Of a stretch of 52,500 nucleotides of DNA, positions 9,850 through 19,500 are shown piece by piece (within the stretch, counting starts at the first letter, position 1; each line of letters begins with the position of its first letter). Below the pieces are notes generated by a model. The model saw nothing but the letters and a program-made list of their open reading frames with translations, had not been told where the DNA came from and did not search any database. The stretch lies in NCBI GenBank assembly GCA_963575745.1, contig CAUYUJ010015849.1, forward strand, positions 341,328-393,827. The letters run 5' to 3'. The DNA is from Prorocentrum cordatum. Its lineage: Eukaryota; Sar; Dinophyceae; Prorocentrales; Prorocentraceae. Both the position numbers and the translations under genes were made by a program.

Positions 9850-10853
9850 ACCCAGAGCCGCCCGTATGTCGGCACACCCCTTGTCACACGCTTCGCGGCA
9901 ACACAGGGAGCTCCGCCGGAGGCCCCACTGACAGGATTCGCATGGCACCGCCGCCTCCATTTCGGCACACACACACACACACCACACGCTTCGTGGCCCC
10001 ATAAAGGAGCTCCGCCGAAGGCCGCAGTGGCAGGGTGCGCACGGCGCCGCCTTCATTGCGGCACACGCCTTACACGCCTCGCGGCACCGTAGGGAGTTCC
10101 ACCGAAGGCCCCAGTGGCAGGATTCGCATGGCACCGCCGCTTCCACTTCGGCGCACCCCTTACACGTTCGCGGCATCGTAGGGAACTCCGCCGAAAACCC
10201 TACTGGCAAGGTTCGCGTGGCATCGCCGCCGCCATTGCGGCGCACACTACACACGATTCGCAATCCCATATGGAGCTCCACCGAAGGCCCCAATGGCAAG
10301 GTTCGCGTGGCACCACCTCCGCCATTTCGGCGCACCCCTTGCATGTTTCGTGGCCCCATAGGGGGCTCCGCCAGAGGCCCCACTGGCATGGTTCGCATGG
10401 CACCGCCGCCCCCATGTCTGCACACCCCCATACACGTTTCGTGGCACCACAGGGAGCCCCGCCGAAGGCCCCAGTGGCAGGGTTCGCGTGGCACCGCCGC
10501 CTCCATTGCGGCGCACACCTCACACGCTTCGCAACCCCATAGGGAGCTCCACCGAAGGCCCCAATGGCAAGGTTCGCATGGCACCGCCGCCACCATTTCG
10601 GCACACCCCTTGCATGTTTCGCGTGCCCATAGAGAATTCCACCGATGGCCCACTGGCAGGGTTCCCATGGCACCGCCGCCCCCATGTCTGCACACCCCCA
10701 TGCACGTTTCGCGGTACCACAGGGAGCCCCGCCGAAGGCCCCAGTGGCAGGGTTCGCATGGCAACGCCACTTCCACTTCGGCACATCCCTCACACGTTTC
10801 GTGGCCCAAAAGGAAGCTCCACCGAGGGCGATACTCACAACAGCGGCATTCAC
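9850..10853 (-). repeat. 90-bp satellite array 1, with higher-order repeat
   Basis: About eleven diverged monomers of 88-90 bp in minus orientation relative to the arrays at 18.0 and 36.2 kb. Typical parts are GGGAGCTCCGCCGAAGGCCC, GGCAGGGTTCGCATGGCACC and CATTTCGGCACACCCC. Successive monomers differ, but every third one matches best: the stretch at about 10244-10475 is repeated at about 10510-10740, giving a higher-order period near 266 bp. One monomer holds a (CA)n run at 9966-9985. A 454-codon minus frame runs through the array and is a by-product. Confidence 0.9.
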
Positions 10854-10895
10854 AACTGCAAATGGCTGGGTCCGTCGCCAAAAGAATTCTCCGGT
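10845..10895 (-). repeat. Leader of satellite array 1
   Basis: Read on the minus strand, this gives GGCGACGGACCCAGCCATTT, then GCAGTTGTGA. Closely similar sequence precedes the first monomer of the arrays at 17998 and 36178. It is not part of the 90-bp monomer. Confidence 0.75.
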
Positions 10896-10899
10896 TGGC

Positions 10900-11135
10900 C
10901 CCGGGCTGCGGGGGAGATGGCTTCCAAAACTGCCAATGTGGCTTCCAAAATTGCCAAAGCTATCCCGACAGAGCCGAAGATAGCCGCACGATGCCCCCAA
11001 ATCCGGCTAAGAAACCACCAAGACGGCCCAAGGTAGCCTCAAAATGACCCAAGACGCCCTGCGAGGCCCCCAAGAAGCATGCGCGACGGCCCAGGAAGCC
11101 CCCAAGAGGTCCCCAAAAAAGGCCGGGGGAAAAAA
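10900..11135 (+). repeat. GGCCC/AAGA element fragment
   Basis: Units such as CCAAGACGGCCCAAG at 11015-11110 match the arms of the dispersed GGCCC/AAGA elements. No core or tail is visible. It sits between satellite array 1 and the 101-bp satellite. Confidence 0.6.
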
Positions 11136-11245
11136 CAGCACCACTGACTTTTTTCGCAACCCTCCTTGGTTGGGTATTCGTTTTGAATAGAGCAATGTGG
11201 TCTCCACTCCTGTCTTCCCGTCCTGCCTCCCTCTTGCCTCCTCCT

Positions 11246-12362
11246 GTCTTGCCTGCGGGGGGCTGCGATCTGTGAAACTGTCGCCACTTTCGAGGCCTGC
11301 TGGGGGGCCCAGCACAGTGACGCCACGGGCGGATTCAAATTAGACCTCGCCATCCCTGGGGGGCTGCGATCTGTGAAACTGTCGCCACTTTCGAGGCCTG
11401 CTGGGGGGCCCAGCACAGTGACGCCACGGGCGGACCCAAATTAGACCTCGCCATCCCTGGGGGGCTGCGATCTGTGAAACTGTCGCCACTTTCGAGGCCT
11501 GCTGGGGGGCCCAGCACAGTGACGCCACGGGCGGACCCAAATTAGACCTCGCCATCCCTGGGGGGCTGCGATCTGTGAAACTGTCGCCACTTTCGAGGCC
11601 TGCTGGGGGGCCCAGCACAGTGACGCCACGGGCGGATTCAAATTAGACCTCGCCATCCCTGGGGGGCTGCGATCTGTGAAACTGTCGCCACTTTCGAGGC
11701 CTGCTGGGGGGCCCAGCACAGTGACGCCACGGGCGGATTCAAATTAGACCTCGCCATCCCTGGGGGGCTGCGATCTGTGAAACTGTCGCCACTTTCGAGG
11801 CCTGCTGGGGGGCCCAGCACAGTGGGCCACGGGCGGATTCAAATTAGACCTCGCCATCCCTGGGGGGCTGCGATCTGTGAAACTGTCGCCACTTTCGAGG
11901 CCTGCTGGGGGGCCCAGCACAGTGACGCCACGGGCGGATTCAAATTAGACCTCGCCATCCCTGGGGGGCTGCGATCTGTGAAACTGTCGCCACTTTCGAG
12001 GCCTGCTGGGGGGCCCAGCACAGTGACGCCACGGGCGGATTCAAATTAGACCTCGCCATCCCTGGGGGGCTGCGATCTGTGAAACTGTCGCCACTTTCGA
12101 GGCCTGCTGGGGGGCCCAGCACAGTGACGCCACGGGCGGATTCAAATTAGACCTCGCCATCCCTGGGGGGCTGCGATCTGTGAAACTGTCGCCACTTTCG
12201 AGGCCTGCTGGGGGCCCAGCACAATGACGCCACTGGCGGATTCAACTTAGACCTCGCCATCCCTGGGGGGGCTGCGATCTGCGAAACGGTCGCCACTTTC
12301 GAGCCTGCTGGGGGGCCCAGCACAGTCACGCCACGGGCGGATTCAAATTAGACCTCGCCATC
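11246..12362. repeat. 101-bp satellite, homogeneous half, about eleven copies
   Basis: Units of 101 bp (GGGGGGCTGCGATCTGTGAA, CTGTCGCCACTTTCGAGGCC, TGCTGGGGGGCCCAGCACAG, TGACGCCACGGGCGGA, TTCAAATTAGACCTCGCCAT) repeat almost without change. Two units carry GGACCCAAATTAG instead of GGATTCAAATTAG, and the last two have small indels. Near identity implies recent expansion or homogenisation. The repeated short minus frames starting in the same place in each unit are artefacts. Confidence 0.97.
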
Positions 12363-13592
12363 CCTGGGGGGCTGCGACCTGTGAAACTGCCACCACTTTC
12401 GATGCCTGCTGGAGGGTCCTGCGGGGTGAGGCGCCGCGCGGACCTGGGCGGGACCTCGCCGTCCCTGGGGGGCTGCGATCTGCGAAACGGTCGCCACTTT
12501 CGAGGGCTGCTGGTGGTTCCTGCGGAGTGAGGCACCGCGCGGACCTGAGCGGGACCTCGCAGTCCCTGGGGGGCTGCGATCTGTGAAACTGTCGCCGCTT
12601 TCGAGGCCTGCTGGGGGGTCCTGCGGGGTGAGGCACCGCGCGGACCTGAGCGGGACCTCGCCGTCCCTTGGGGGGCTGCGATCTGCGAAACGGTCGCCAC
12701 TTTCGAAGGCTGCTGGTGGGCCCTGCGGGTGAGGCACCGCGCGGACCTGAGCGGGACCTCGCCGTCCCTGGGGGGCTGCGATCTGCGAAACCGTCGCCAC
12801 TTTCGAGGGTTGCTGGTGGGTCCTGCGGGTGAGGCACCGCGCGGACCTGAGCGGGACCTCGCCGTCCCTGGGGGGCTGCGATCTGCGAAACGGTCGCCAC
12901 TTTCGAGGGCTGCTGGTGGGTCCTGCAAAGTGGGCACCGCGCGGACCTGAGCGGGACCTCGCCGTCCCTGGGGGGCTGCGATCTGCGAAACTGTCGCCAC
13001 TTTCGAGGCCTGCTGGTGGGTCCTGCGGAGCGAGGCACCGCGCGGACCTAAGCGGGACCTCGCCGTCCCTTGGGGGCTGCGATCTGTGAAACTGTCGCCG
13101 CTTTCGAGGGCTGCTGGTGGGTCCTGCGGAATGAGGCACCGCGCGGACCTGAGCGAGACCTCGCCGTCCCTGGGGGGCTGCGATCTGCGAAACTGTCGCC
13201 ACTTTCGAGGGCTGCTGGTGGGTCCTGCGGGGTGAAGTATCGCGCGGACCTGGGCGGGACCTCGCCGTCCTTGGGGGGGGCTGCGATCTGCGAAACGGTC
13301 GCCACCTTCGAGGGTTGCTGGTGGTTCCTGCGGAATGAGGCACCGCGCGGATCTGAGCGGGACCTCGCCGTCCCTGGGGGGCTGCGATCTGCGAAATTGT
13401 CGCCACTTTCGAGGGCTGCTGGTGGGTCCTGCGGAGCGAGGCACCGCGCGGATCTGAGCGGGACCTCGCCGTCCCTGGGGGGTTGCGATCTGCGAAGTTG
13501 TCGCAACTTTCGAGGGCTGCTGGTGGGTCCAGCGGAGCGAGGCACCAGGCAGATCTGAGCGGGACATCGCAATCCCTGGGGGTTGCGAGCCT
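12363..13592. repeat. 101-bp satellite, diverged half, about twelve copies
   Basis: The same satellite as the preceding block (CTGCGATCTG, GTCGCCACTTTCGAGG) with 100-102 bp spacing, but with a different second half (GTCCTGCGGGGTGAGGCACC, GCGCGGACCTGAGCGGGACC). The block that holds stop codons in the homogeneous half, near AAATTAGACC, is replaced here, so all three minus frames stay open for hundreds of codons (up to 427). It grades into unique DNA at 13590. Confidence 0.95.
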
Positions 13593-13734
13593 CACGAATG
13601 CCGCTTGCAGAAGTATATGCGCCCATGTCACGTCATCACCTCCGTATAACGTCTCCCAAGCTACTCATGCCCGGCATTGCGCAGGGGTTGGGTACGTCGC
13701 CAGGGTAATTTGCTATATGATGTTGGCAGTAGCA
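13593..13734. other. Unique spacer, no gene seen
   Basis: Short AT-richer spacer between the 101-bp satellite and a GGCCC/AAGA fragment. Nothing recognised. Confidence 0.5.
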
Positions 13735-14165
13735 TAGTTTCGGCCTCCCGACGGCCCGAAATGGCCCAAGAGGTCCCCAACATCGCCCCAAGATCGTTCA
13801 AACGGGCCTCCATGGTGGCCCCATGACAGCCCAAGAGGCCCCCAAGACGGCCCCAAGAGGTCCGCGGGATCAGTGTCTTTCAATGCCCAGCTTTCCTAAA
13901 TCCATTCGCTCTCTCTGCATATCCCTGCCCCCTCCCTCCTGCAGCAGCAGCGAGCACGGTTTGCGATGGCGGGCGGGGTCCGGATTCTGGCCGCGTCGCG
14001 GGTTTTCCAGCCCGTCTGACACCGTCAGAAGCCGTTTGGGGAACCTGGCTGGGCCGTCTTGGAGCTCTCTTGGGGCGCTTCAGAGCCGTCTTGGAAACGA
14101 TTTTCAGCGTTTGGGAAGTTGTTGGTGCCCTCTTGGGGGCCTTCCCCGTACGTGGCGCTATGGCG
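13735..14165. repeat. GGCCC/AAGA fragments, plus then minus orientation
   Basis: At 13738-13865 the plus strand reads TTTCGGCCTCCCGACGGCCC and GGCCCAAGAGG units. At about 14005-14165 related units appear in reverse (GGGCCGTCTTGG, CTCTTGGGGCGC, GACACCGTCAGAAGCC). The two parts therefore form a loose inverted pair separated by about 140 bp of other DNA. Confidence 0.6.
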
Positions 14166-14169
14166 GAGC

Positions 14170-14455
14170 GTCGAGACAGGGAGGGGGGGGGATGAGGAAT
14201 GCGAGGATGAGCGGGGGAGATGGGAAAATAAGAGATTCACGAGGATGCATAACAGTTATTTTCGATGGGGGGCTAAGAAGGAAAAGAGAAGACGGGGGGG
14301 AAACGAAGGAGGATGAGAATGAGGAGGATGAGGACGACGAAGCCAAGGACGAAAAGAAGACGAGAACGAGGATAATGACGGGAGAAGCAGGAAGGGGAGG
14401 AGGAGGAGGAGGAGGAGAGATGAGGGGGGTGATGATGGGCACGGGGGGGGGATGA
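14170..14455. repeat. Polypurine tract, imperfect (GGA)n
   Basis: G/A-rich plus strand made of AGG, GGA and GAT units with long G runs. Frames are Arg/Gly/Glu-rich and not credible as protein. Confidence 0.85.
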
Positions 14456-15155
14456 CCAGCAGCAACAGCAACATCAACTGAAATAGCAGAGGGGGCAAGC
14501 GGAGGAAGGATGACCGTGATGCACTCTGCACGACGTGGAAGCACAAGGGGCCCGCCGGCGTCGCTACCCAAGGTTATTCGACAACCACTCCGAAGCACGC
14601 GCAGCTTACATTTTCGCTTCAAAATTCAAAAACTGTTTTTTGTGCACATGCGGCTCGCATATTCCGCCGAGAACTTTGGAAATCCACCCAGGATTCGATG
14701 CTGAGGCTTTGCAGCCTGAAATTTACGTTGCATCCTGTCAGGCCTCCCTGCCTTTGTTCACCCCGCCTCAACCCCGGCCAACTCTATTTGGCGTCCTTGA
14801 GATTGGATTGCCGGGTCTTGCAAACAGAATTCCCCTTAATTTGGGTTGAGCGCCCGCGAGGCGGATGGCGAGCGGGAGGCGATGGGGATAATTGACGGTG
14901 GCACGTGTATGACCCTGGTGGGTATAAATCGCAGTCGGTGAAAATTCAGTCTCGGTCTTCCTACGTTTCTGTAGCAGGGCGAGCGCCCTTGAGATATTGA
15001 TTTCGCATAGAGCTTTGCATTGTCGACGGGCCGGTTCCCCATCCTCGTCCCGCTCCTGGTCCCCGCTCGAAAGCGCAACCGCCGTGTGCGTGGCTGGCCA
15101 CACGAACGTCGGGCCCATGTCCGGCTCGACGTCCTTTGGGGATAGGAGGGGGCTC
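14456..15155. other. Unique DNA, no gene assigned
   Basis: A 104-codon plus frame at 14535-14849 has mixed composition (FASKFKNCFLCTCG near its middle) but no recognisable domain. The minus strand at 14836-15339 also has an open frame. I do not call a gene. Confidence 0.35.
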
Positions 15156-15345
15156 GTCTTCCATCCTCCTGCTCCTGCCCTCCTAATCTTCCTCCTGCTC
15201 TAGCGTGTTCATCCTCTTGCCCCGCCGCCTCCGCTTTCATCTTCTCCTCATTCTCCGTCTCTACACGCACTTCCCTACAAATCCTCCTCATCCTCGTCTG
15301 TTTCGTCTCCTCCTCCTGCTCGTCGTCCACACGCTCCACCCCTCG
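15156..15345. repeat. Polypyrimidine tract
   Basis: TCC/CTC-rich plus strand. Paired with the polypurine tract that begins 60 bp downstream, it forms a strand switch. Confidence 0.8.
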
Positions 15346-15404
15346 TCATCGCTATGTAATGCCGCTCACGGGGGCAGAACCATTGTAAGCTGCTTGCATC
15401 TGGT

Positions 15405-15660
15405 CTGAGAGCCGAAAGATGAGGAGGCGGAGGAGGAAGGAGAAGGAGGAGGACGACGACGACGATCGACAATAACGTCTGCACCAGCCGGACAAGGGGG
15501 AGTCTGAGGAGAGGGAATAGAGGAGGGGGAGAAGGTGGATGGGCAACCTTCCATTCTTTCCGCTGCTACACAGCAGCAGCAACAACATCAGAACACGCAG
15601 GACAAAGTTAAACACAAGAGGAGGAGGAGGAGGAGGTAGAGAAGAGGTGGAGCGGTTGAT
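15405..15660. repeat. Polypurine tract, imperfect (GGA)n
   Basis: GAG/GGA-rich plus strand with a GACGACGACGACGATCG block at 15450-15468 and an AACAGCAGCAGCAAC-like patch at 15573-15590. No gene seen. Confidence 0.8.
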
Positions 15661-15834
15661 GTCCATGAGACCAAAGCCGAATGGCTACGCACGTAGCACC
15701 GCAGGCCGCTGGAGAAGGATAATAAAATAAACATGAAGACCGAACGGGCCCCCTGGCGCACCGCAGCCCGAACAAACCCGCGGAAGAGAAACGCGAACCC
15801 CGCGAGCTGCACTGACGCTCCTGGAGGTCGACGC

Positions 15835-15952
15835 TCAGACGTTCCCCTCCTTCTCCGCCTCCTCCTCCTCCTCATTCTCATCCTCCTCCTCCTCCTCCTC
15901 CTCCTCCTCCTCATCCTCATCCTCATCCTCATCATCATCATCATCGTTTCAC
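15835..15952. repeat. (TCC)n/(ATC)n microsatellite
   Basis: Pyrimidine triplets grading from TCC to TCATCATCATC. Confidence 0.9.
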
Positions 15953-16394
15953 CTGACGTCTCATCACTGTTCAGCAGGCTCGTCTGAAAAAATCCAAAAC
16001 CTGTACGCGCATCGAGGGCGGTCAACTTTCACAAGGGGCTCTCGCCCAAGTTTCGCACGAATTGGCATTTAAACATCAAGCGGCTAATGGCGGGCGGTCC
16101 CCGCTGGAAGGCGGTTCCTTCTCACAGTGGGGCTGTCGCTGGAGACCTCTCTGAACCGTGCTCCCCCGCCTTGCCGCATTCCCTAAAGCTCGAAGGATGG
16201 GGGGCAACTCCCTTTCAAAACGGAGCTCTCGCCTGATGTGTATGCCACCGGGCCATCGGGGGCCTGTCTTTCAAGGGGGCGCGTCGCCCACCGTAATGAA
16301 ACACAACGCTTGTGAGGACTCATGAGGCGGGGGCTTGGGACAGGAAGGCGTGTCTTGCAACAGCGTTGATACGTCTTGGGTGCACTCTTGTCGT
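15953..16394. other. Unique DNA with GGCTCTCGCC boxes
   Basis: No gene seen. GGGCTCTCGCCCAAG at about 16036 and GGAGCTCTCGCCTGATG at about 16220, each after a TTTCAA or TTTCAC block, resemble the boxes of the 83-bp repeat at 43.8-44.2 kb. This may be an old copy of that family. Confidence 0.4.
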
Positions 16395-16570
16395 TTCCCT
16401 CCTCCTCATCACCACCACCACCTAGTATCCTCGCAATCACCATCAGCATCAATATCAACATCATCGTCACCGCCATCCTTTATCATCACCATCTCCTTCA
16501 TCATGATCATCATCATCCTCATCCTCCTCATACTCATCAAAACCATCATCATAACCATCATCATCCACGA

Positions 16571-16611
<41 letters not shown>

Positions 16612-16700
16612 GCGTCATCACCATCATCATCAGCATCAACATCATCATCACTATCATCATTCTCAACATCATCATCATACTCATCATGATTACCAAACCC
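16395..16700. repeat. (CAT)n trinucleotide array
   Basis: About 300 bp of ATC/CAT units with CAC, CAG and CCT interruptions. Plus frames read as Ile- or His-rich and minus frames as Met- or Asp-rich. Confidence 0.95.
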
Positions 16701-17211
16701 GCAACAACCGCACGGCCACTCCTGAAGCGCCACCAGCGCCGTGAATATCAGCGCCGTGTCGGTGGCTACGGCGCGCACTACCTATGCACTCTTCCCAAAG
16801 GGCAGCGAGGGCAGCGCGCAGACTTGGATTGGAGCGGTTGGTAGGCAGGAGGAGGAGGAGGAGGAGGATTCCCCAGCTCGCTGTAGGCTCAAAGACAGAA
16901 CCTAAGCCAATATTCTGGGATAGGGCATAGGGCCATCATCGGCGAAGTACTGGAGACTCTGGGGCATCTTGCGGGAAATCCATGGCGCCAGAACCCAGTA
17001 GTTGTCCGACAACGGGCCACTTCGTTAAAATAAGTGGGATCGCTGTAACCTAATGCCAGTGCCCATGATGGAACTAGTCCACGGAGGTGATGTCACTGGC
17101 CGTGGTGGAGCGAGTCCACGGGGAGGATGTGTATCCAAATGCCTGTGTGAAGTTGCGACCATGCCTTAAAAAGCCCTGGGTTTCACACTCACCAGTAGGG
17201 TTTCGATTGAG

Positions 17212-17952
17212 ATGGCGATTCCAGATTCTTTGGCTCTGGAACTCCTGACCTCTCAGGGCCTCCGCCGTTCCCATTTGGTCGCCCGACTATCCGTGCTATG
17301 CTCGCAAGCGGTGCAAAGCAAGATAACCCTATGCGCCCTCTCAAAACCCCGGGGGCAAGACCACGCTCCGGCCACGGCCCTCGGAGCGCAATGCGCGTTT
17401 GTCTTCGGGTTCCTGCGGGTGTCTTGTCTCAGGAGGCCTGAATTCAAAGTGCGCGGGAAGTATGCATTGGACCCCCCACCAACTTTTCAGGCTTGGCGCC
17501 ATGTCGCCGTGCAAGGGGGGGTGAAATCAAACATTTGGTGGCTTCGTAGGGCCCGTACCCGAACAGCCCCCCTGGCTTGTGGCGCCCCGGTGACGCACCC
17601 CAGCAGCAAGAGGGGCAGGCCGATGGGAGGGAGGGACCGCCCCCTGGCCTGTAGCTCCACCCTTCAAAACCTGAAGGGAGGCCCTGCCCCCGTGGAAGCT
17701 GGGGCAGCCGCGATCGGGCGGGGTTGGGAGGGGCCACGCTACGCTCTGGCCCACGAGCACGAGCTTCGTCCACCCCCCGAGAGGGAAGAGAGGAAAAGGG
17801 TCGCGATTCCAATTCGACGCCAATCGCAAACCGAAGCCTGCAAACATCCCCGGGGGAAAACAACGCCCTTTATCACCAGACGGGTAGTCTTATGTTTGTA
17901 TGCATCATACAACAAGAGCGAGAGAGAGAGAGAGAGAGAGAGCCAGAGATAA
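17212..17952 (+). CDS. Hypothetical long open frame, 246 codons, doubtful
   Basis: The frame starts at an ATG within GAGATGGCGATTCC, and its first 60 residues have a natural mix (MAIPDSLALELLTSQGLRR). The middle part becomes Arg/Pro/Gly-rich, and the end runs into a (GA)n microsatellite (Arg-Glu repeats), so the C-terminus is certainly not selected protein sequence. No domain is recognised. If a gene existed it would probably cover only the first part and be spliced or broken. The minus strand is also open at 17444-17863. Confidence 0.15.
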   Translation: MAIPDSLALELLTSQGLRRSHLVARLSVLCSQAVQSKITLCALSKPRGQDHAPATALGAQCAFVFGFLRVSCLRRPEFKVRGKYALDPPPTFQAWRHVAVQGGVKSNIWWLRRARTRTAPLACGAPVTHPSSKRGRPMGGRDRPLACSSTLQNLKGGPAPVEAGAAAIGRGWEGPRYALAHEHELRPPPEREERKRVAIPIRRQSQTEACKHPRGKTTPFITRRVVLCLYASYNKSERERERESQR

Positions 17953-17995
17953 TGAGAGAAAAATAGAAAGAGAGAGCGAGAGGGAGGCAAAACAA
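17911..17995. repeat. (GA)n microsatellite
   Basis: GAGAGAGA runs at 17919-17943 and looser GAGA units to 17985, immediately before the leader of satellite array 2. Confidence 0.95.
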
Positions 17996-18060
17996 TTAGC
18001 CTGGCGAAGGACCCAACCATATGCAGTTGTGAGTAATGCTGGTGTGAGCACCGTCTTCGG
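17996..18060 (+). repeat. Leader of satellite array 2
   Basis: TAGCCTGGCGAAGGACCCAA, CCATATGCAGTTGTGAGTA. It matches the leader of array 3 (36178) and the reverse complement of 10845-10895. The first monomer begins at about 18050 (TCTTCGGTGGATCTCCC). Confidence 0.8.
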
Positions 18061-19265
18061 TGGATCTCCCTATGGGGCCACGAAACGTGTGAGGGGTGTG
18101 CCGAAATGGGTGGTGGGGAGGCATGCGAACCCTGCCATTGGGGCCTTCGGTGGAGCTCCCTAAGGGGCCACGAAATGTGTGAGGGGTGCACCGAAGTTGG
18201 TGTGGGGGCGGCATGCGAACGCAGCCACTGGGGCCTTCGGTGGAGTTCCCTGTGGGGCCACGAAACGTGTGAGGGGTGTGCCGAAATTTGTGGTGGGGAG
18301 GCATGCGAACGCAGCCACTGGGGCCTTCGGTGGAGCTCCCTATGGGGCCACGAAACGTGTGAGGGGTGTGCCGAAATGGTGGTGGGGAGGCATGCGAACG
18401 CAGCCACTGGGGCCTTCGGTGGAGCTCCCTATGGGGCCACGAAACGTGTGAGGGGTGTGCCGAAATGGGTGGTGGGGAGGCATGCGAACGCAGCCACTGG
18501 GGCCTTCGGTGGAGCTCCCTATGGGGCCACGAAACGTGTGAGGGGTGTGCCGAAATGGGTGTGGGGAGGCATGCGAACGCAGCCACTGGGGCCTTCGGTG
18601 GAGCTCCCTATGGGGCCACGAAACGTGTGAGGGGTGTGCCCGCAGAGGGGTGGGCTCCCTATGGGGCCACGAAGCGTGTGAGGGGTGTGCCGAAAGGCAT
18701 GCGAACGCAGCCACTGGGGCCTTCGGTGGAGCTCCCTATGGGGCCACGAACGTGTGAGGGGTGTGCCGCATGCGTGGGCCTTCGGTGGAGCTCCCTATGG
18801 GGCCACGAAAGGGGTGTGCCGAAATTGGTGGTGGGGAGGCATGCGAACGCAGCCACTGGGGCCTTCGGTGGAGCTCCCTATGGGGCCACGAAACGTGTGA
18901 GGGGTGTGCCGGTGGGGAGGCATGCTCCCTATGGGGCCACGAAACGTGCGAGGGGTGTGCCGAAATGGGTGGTGGGGAGGCATGCGAACGCAGCCACTGG
19001 GGCCTTCGGTGGAGCTCCCTATGGGGCCACGAAACGTGTGAGGGGTGTGCCGAATGGGTGGTGGGGAGGCATGCGAACGCAGCCACTGGGGCCTTCGGTG
19101 GAGCTGCCCATGGGGCCACGAAGCGTGTGAGGGGTGTGCCGAAATGGGTGGTGGGGGGGCATGCGAACGCAGCCACTGGGGCCTTCGGTGGAGCTGCCCA
19201 TGGGGCCACGAAGCGTGCGAGGGGTGTGCCGAAATGGGCGGCGGGGAGGCATGCGAACGCAGGAG
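18050..19265 (+). repeat. 90-bp satellite array 2, about fourteen copies
   Basis: Monomers of 90 bp (GGCCTTCGGTGGAGCTCCCT, ATGGGGCCACGAAACGTGTG, AGGGGTGTGCCGAAATGGGT, GGTGGGGAGGCATGCGAACG, CAGCCACTGG). Several units between 18620 and 18960 carry internal deletions. The last three units share GAGCTGCCCATGGGG in place of GAGCTCCCTATGGGG. Because 90 is a multiple of three, frames of 30-residue repeats stay open on both strands for up to 254 codons. Single-base indels between units switch the frame, which argues against coding. Confidence 0.95.
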
Positions 19266-19360
19266 GGAGGAGGGCGAGGAGAAGGAGGGAGGAGGAGGAG
19301 AAGGAGGAACGCGGGGACCGTTTCTTCAAAACGAAGACCCAACACCGCAGGATGGTTGGG

Positions 19361-19362
<2 letters not shown>
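19240..19362 (+). repeat. Trailer of satellite array 2
   Basis: After the last GCATGCGAACGCAG the array changes to GAGGGAGGAGGGCGAGGAGA, a GGA-rich stretch, CGCGGGGACCGTTTCTTCAA, AACGAAGACCCAACACC and GGATGGTTGGGA. The same trailer closes array 3 at 37110-37232. Confidence 0.85.
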
Positions 19363-19413
<51 letters not shown>

Positions 19414-19500
19414 AAGCGGAGAGGGGAGAGGGAGAGAGATTGTGATGGAGACAGCGATATATAGATATAATATACATATATACATATAAACAGCACATAT
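19363..19500. repeat. (GA)n microsatellite and AT-rich alternating tract
   Basis: GAGAGA run at 19364-19412, then GATATATAGATATAATATAC and similar purine-pyrimidine alternation to 19500. Confidence 0.9.

Noticed and set aside
9517-10881. 454-codon minus frame and shorter Cys-rich frames resembling a zinc-finger protein
   Set aside because: The regular Cys/His spacing comes from the 90-bp satellite. Indels between monomers change the frame freely.
12326-13631. Minus-strand open frames of 413 and 427 codons
   Set aside because: They run through the 101-bp satellite, are open in all three frames at once and repeat with the satellite period.
18050-19265. Possible CRISPR array
   Set aside because: Monomers are contiguous 90-bp tandem units without unique spacers, and the genome style is eukaryotic.
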